Shown piece after piece: positions 20,117 through 20,124 of a stretch of 20,124 nucleotides of DNA; within the stretch, counting starts at the first letter, position 1, and every line of letters begins with the position of its first letter. This DNA is from a virus: positions 1 through 20,124 of IMG/VR virus record IMGVR_UViG_3300027833_000269; one strand, given 5' to 3'. Below the pieces are notes generated by a model. It was not told where the DNA came from and ran no database searches. It worked only from the letters and a program-made list of their open reading frames with translations. The translations under genes were made by a program, and so were the position numbers.

Positions 20117-20124
20117 ACCTATTG

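Overview
The window reads as part of the genome of a tailed double-stranded DNA phage (Caudoviricetes), probably from an aquatic or marine setting. That rests on a complete packaging and head module (small terminase, large terminase, portal, scaffold, SU10-like major capsid protein), a long fibre gene, very dense gene packing with many TAATG stop/start overlaps, and several tiny basic proteins of a type I recall from marine phages. No integrase, tRNA, rRNA, CRISPR array or insertion sequence was recognised. The host cannot be named from the sequence.

Layout. Two gene arms point away from a gene-free hub at about 15168-16016. The left arm is on the minus strand and reads from the hub towards position 1: small terminase, a 66-residue protein, large terminase, a helix-turn-helix protein with a short overlapping gene, portal, three small proteins, a histone-H1-like lysine/alanine/proline protein, an acidic scaffold, the major capsid protein, a hairpin terminator, two head-tail or connector-type proteins, a small surface-type protein, a 26-codon ORF, an 859-residue fibre, two small membrane proteins (holin candidates), two tiny basic proteins, and the start of a large structural protein cut by the window edge. 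The right arm is on the plus strand: an AAA+ ATPase with an unusual Walker A, a DUF7192-like partner, a terminator, two small genes in a duplicated leader/tail cassette, a small unknown gene, then an own promoter with a built-in palindrome driving a DUF3846-like gene, an exported SleB-type cell-wall hydrolase and a last small gene, closed by a strong terminator. A -35 box for a further operon lies at the right edge.

How it works together. The left arm builds and fills the head and makes the host-contact fibre. Lysis functions are split, with holin candidates in the left arm and the peptidoglycan hydrolase in the right arm. Matching extended -10 boxes (GTGTTAYAAT) lie before the small terminase, portal and scaffold genes, which suggests one promoter class for the structural arm. 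The right-arm ATPase and partner genes look richer in G+C than the structural genes and mostly lack Shine-Dalgarno sequences, using an A/C-rich leader instead; the packaging genes carry clear GGAGG-type sites.

The strongest unexplained signal is the palindrome TAGCTA. I counted about 65 copies by eye where about 6 would be expected from composition, in both arms and in the hub, with a gap over the capsid gene. Other points of interest are the AAA+/DUF7192 pair, the cassette duplication at 18205-18562, the H1-like protein inside the head cluster, and the N-at-d coiled-coil of the fibre.
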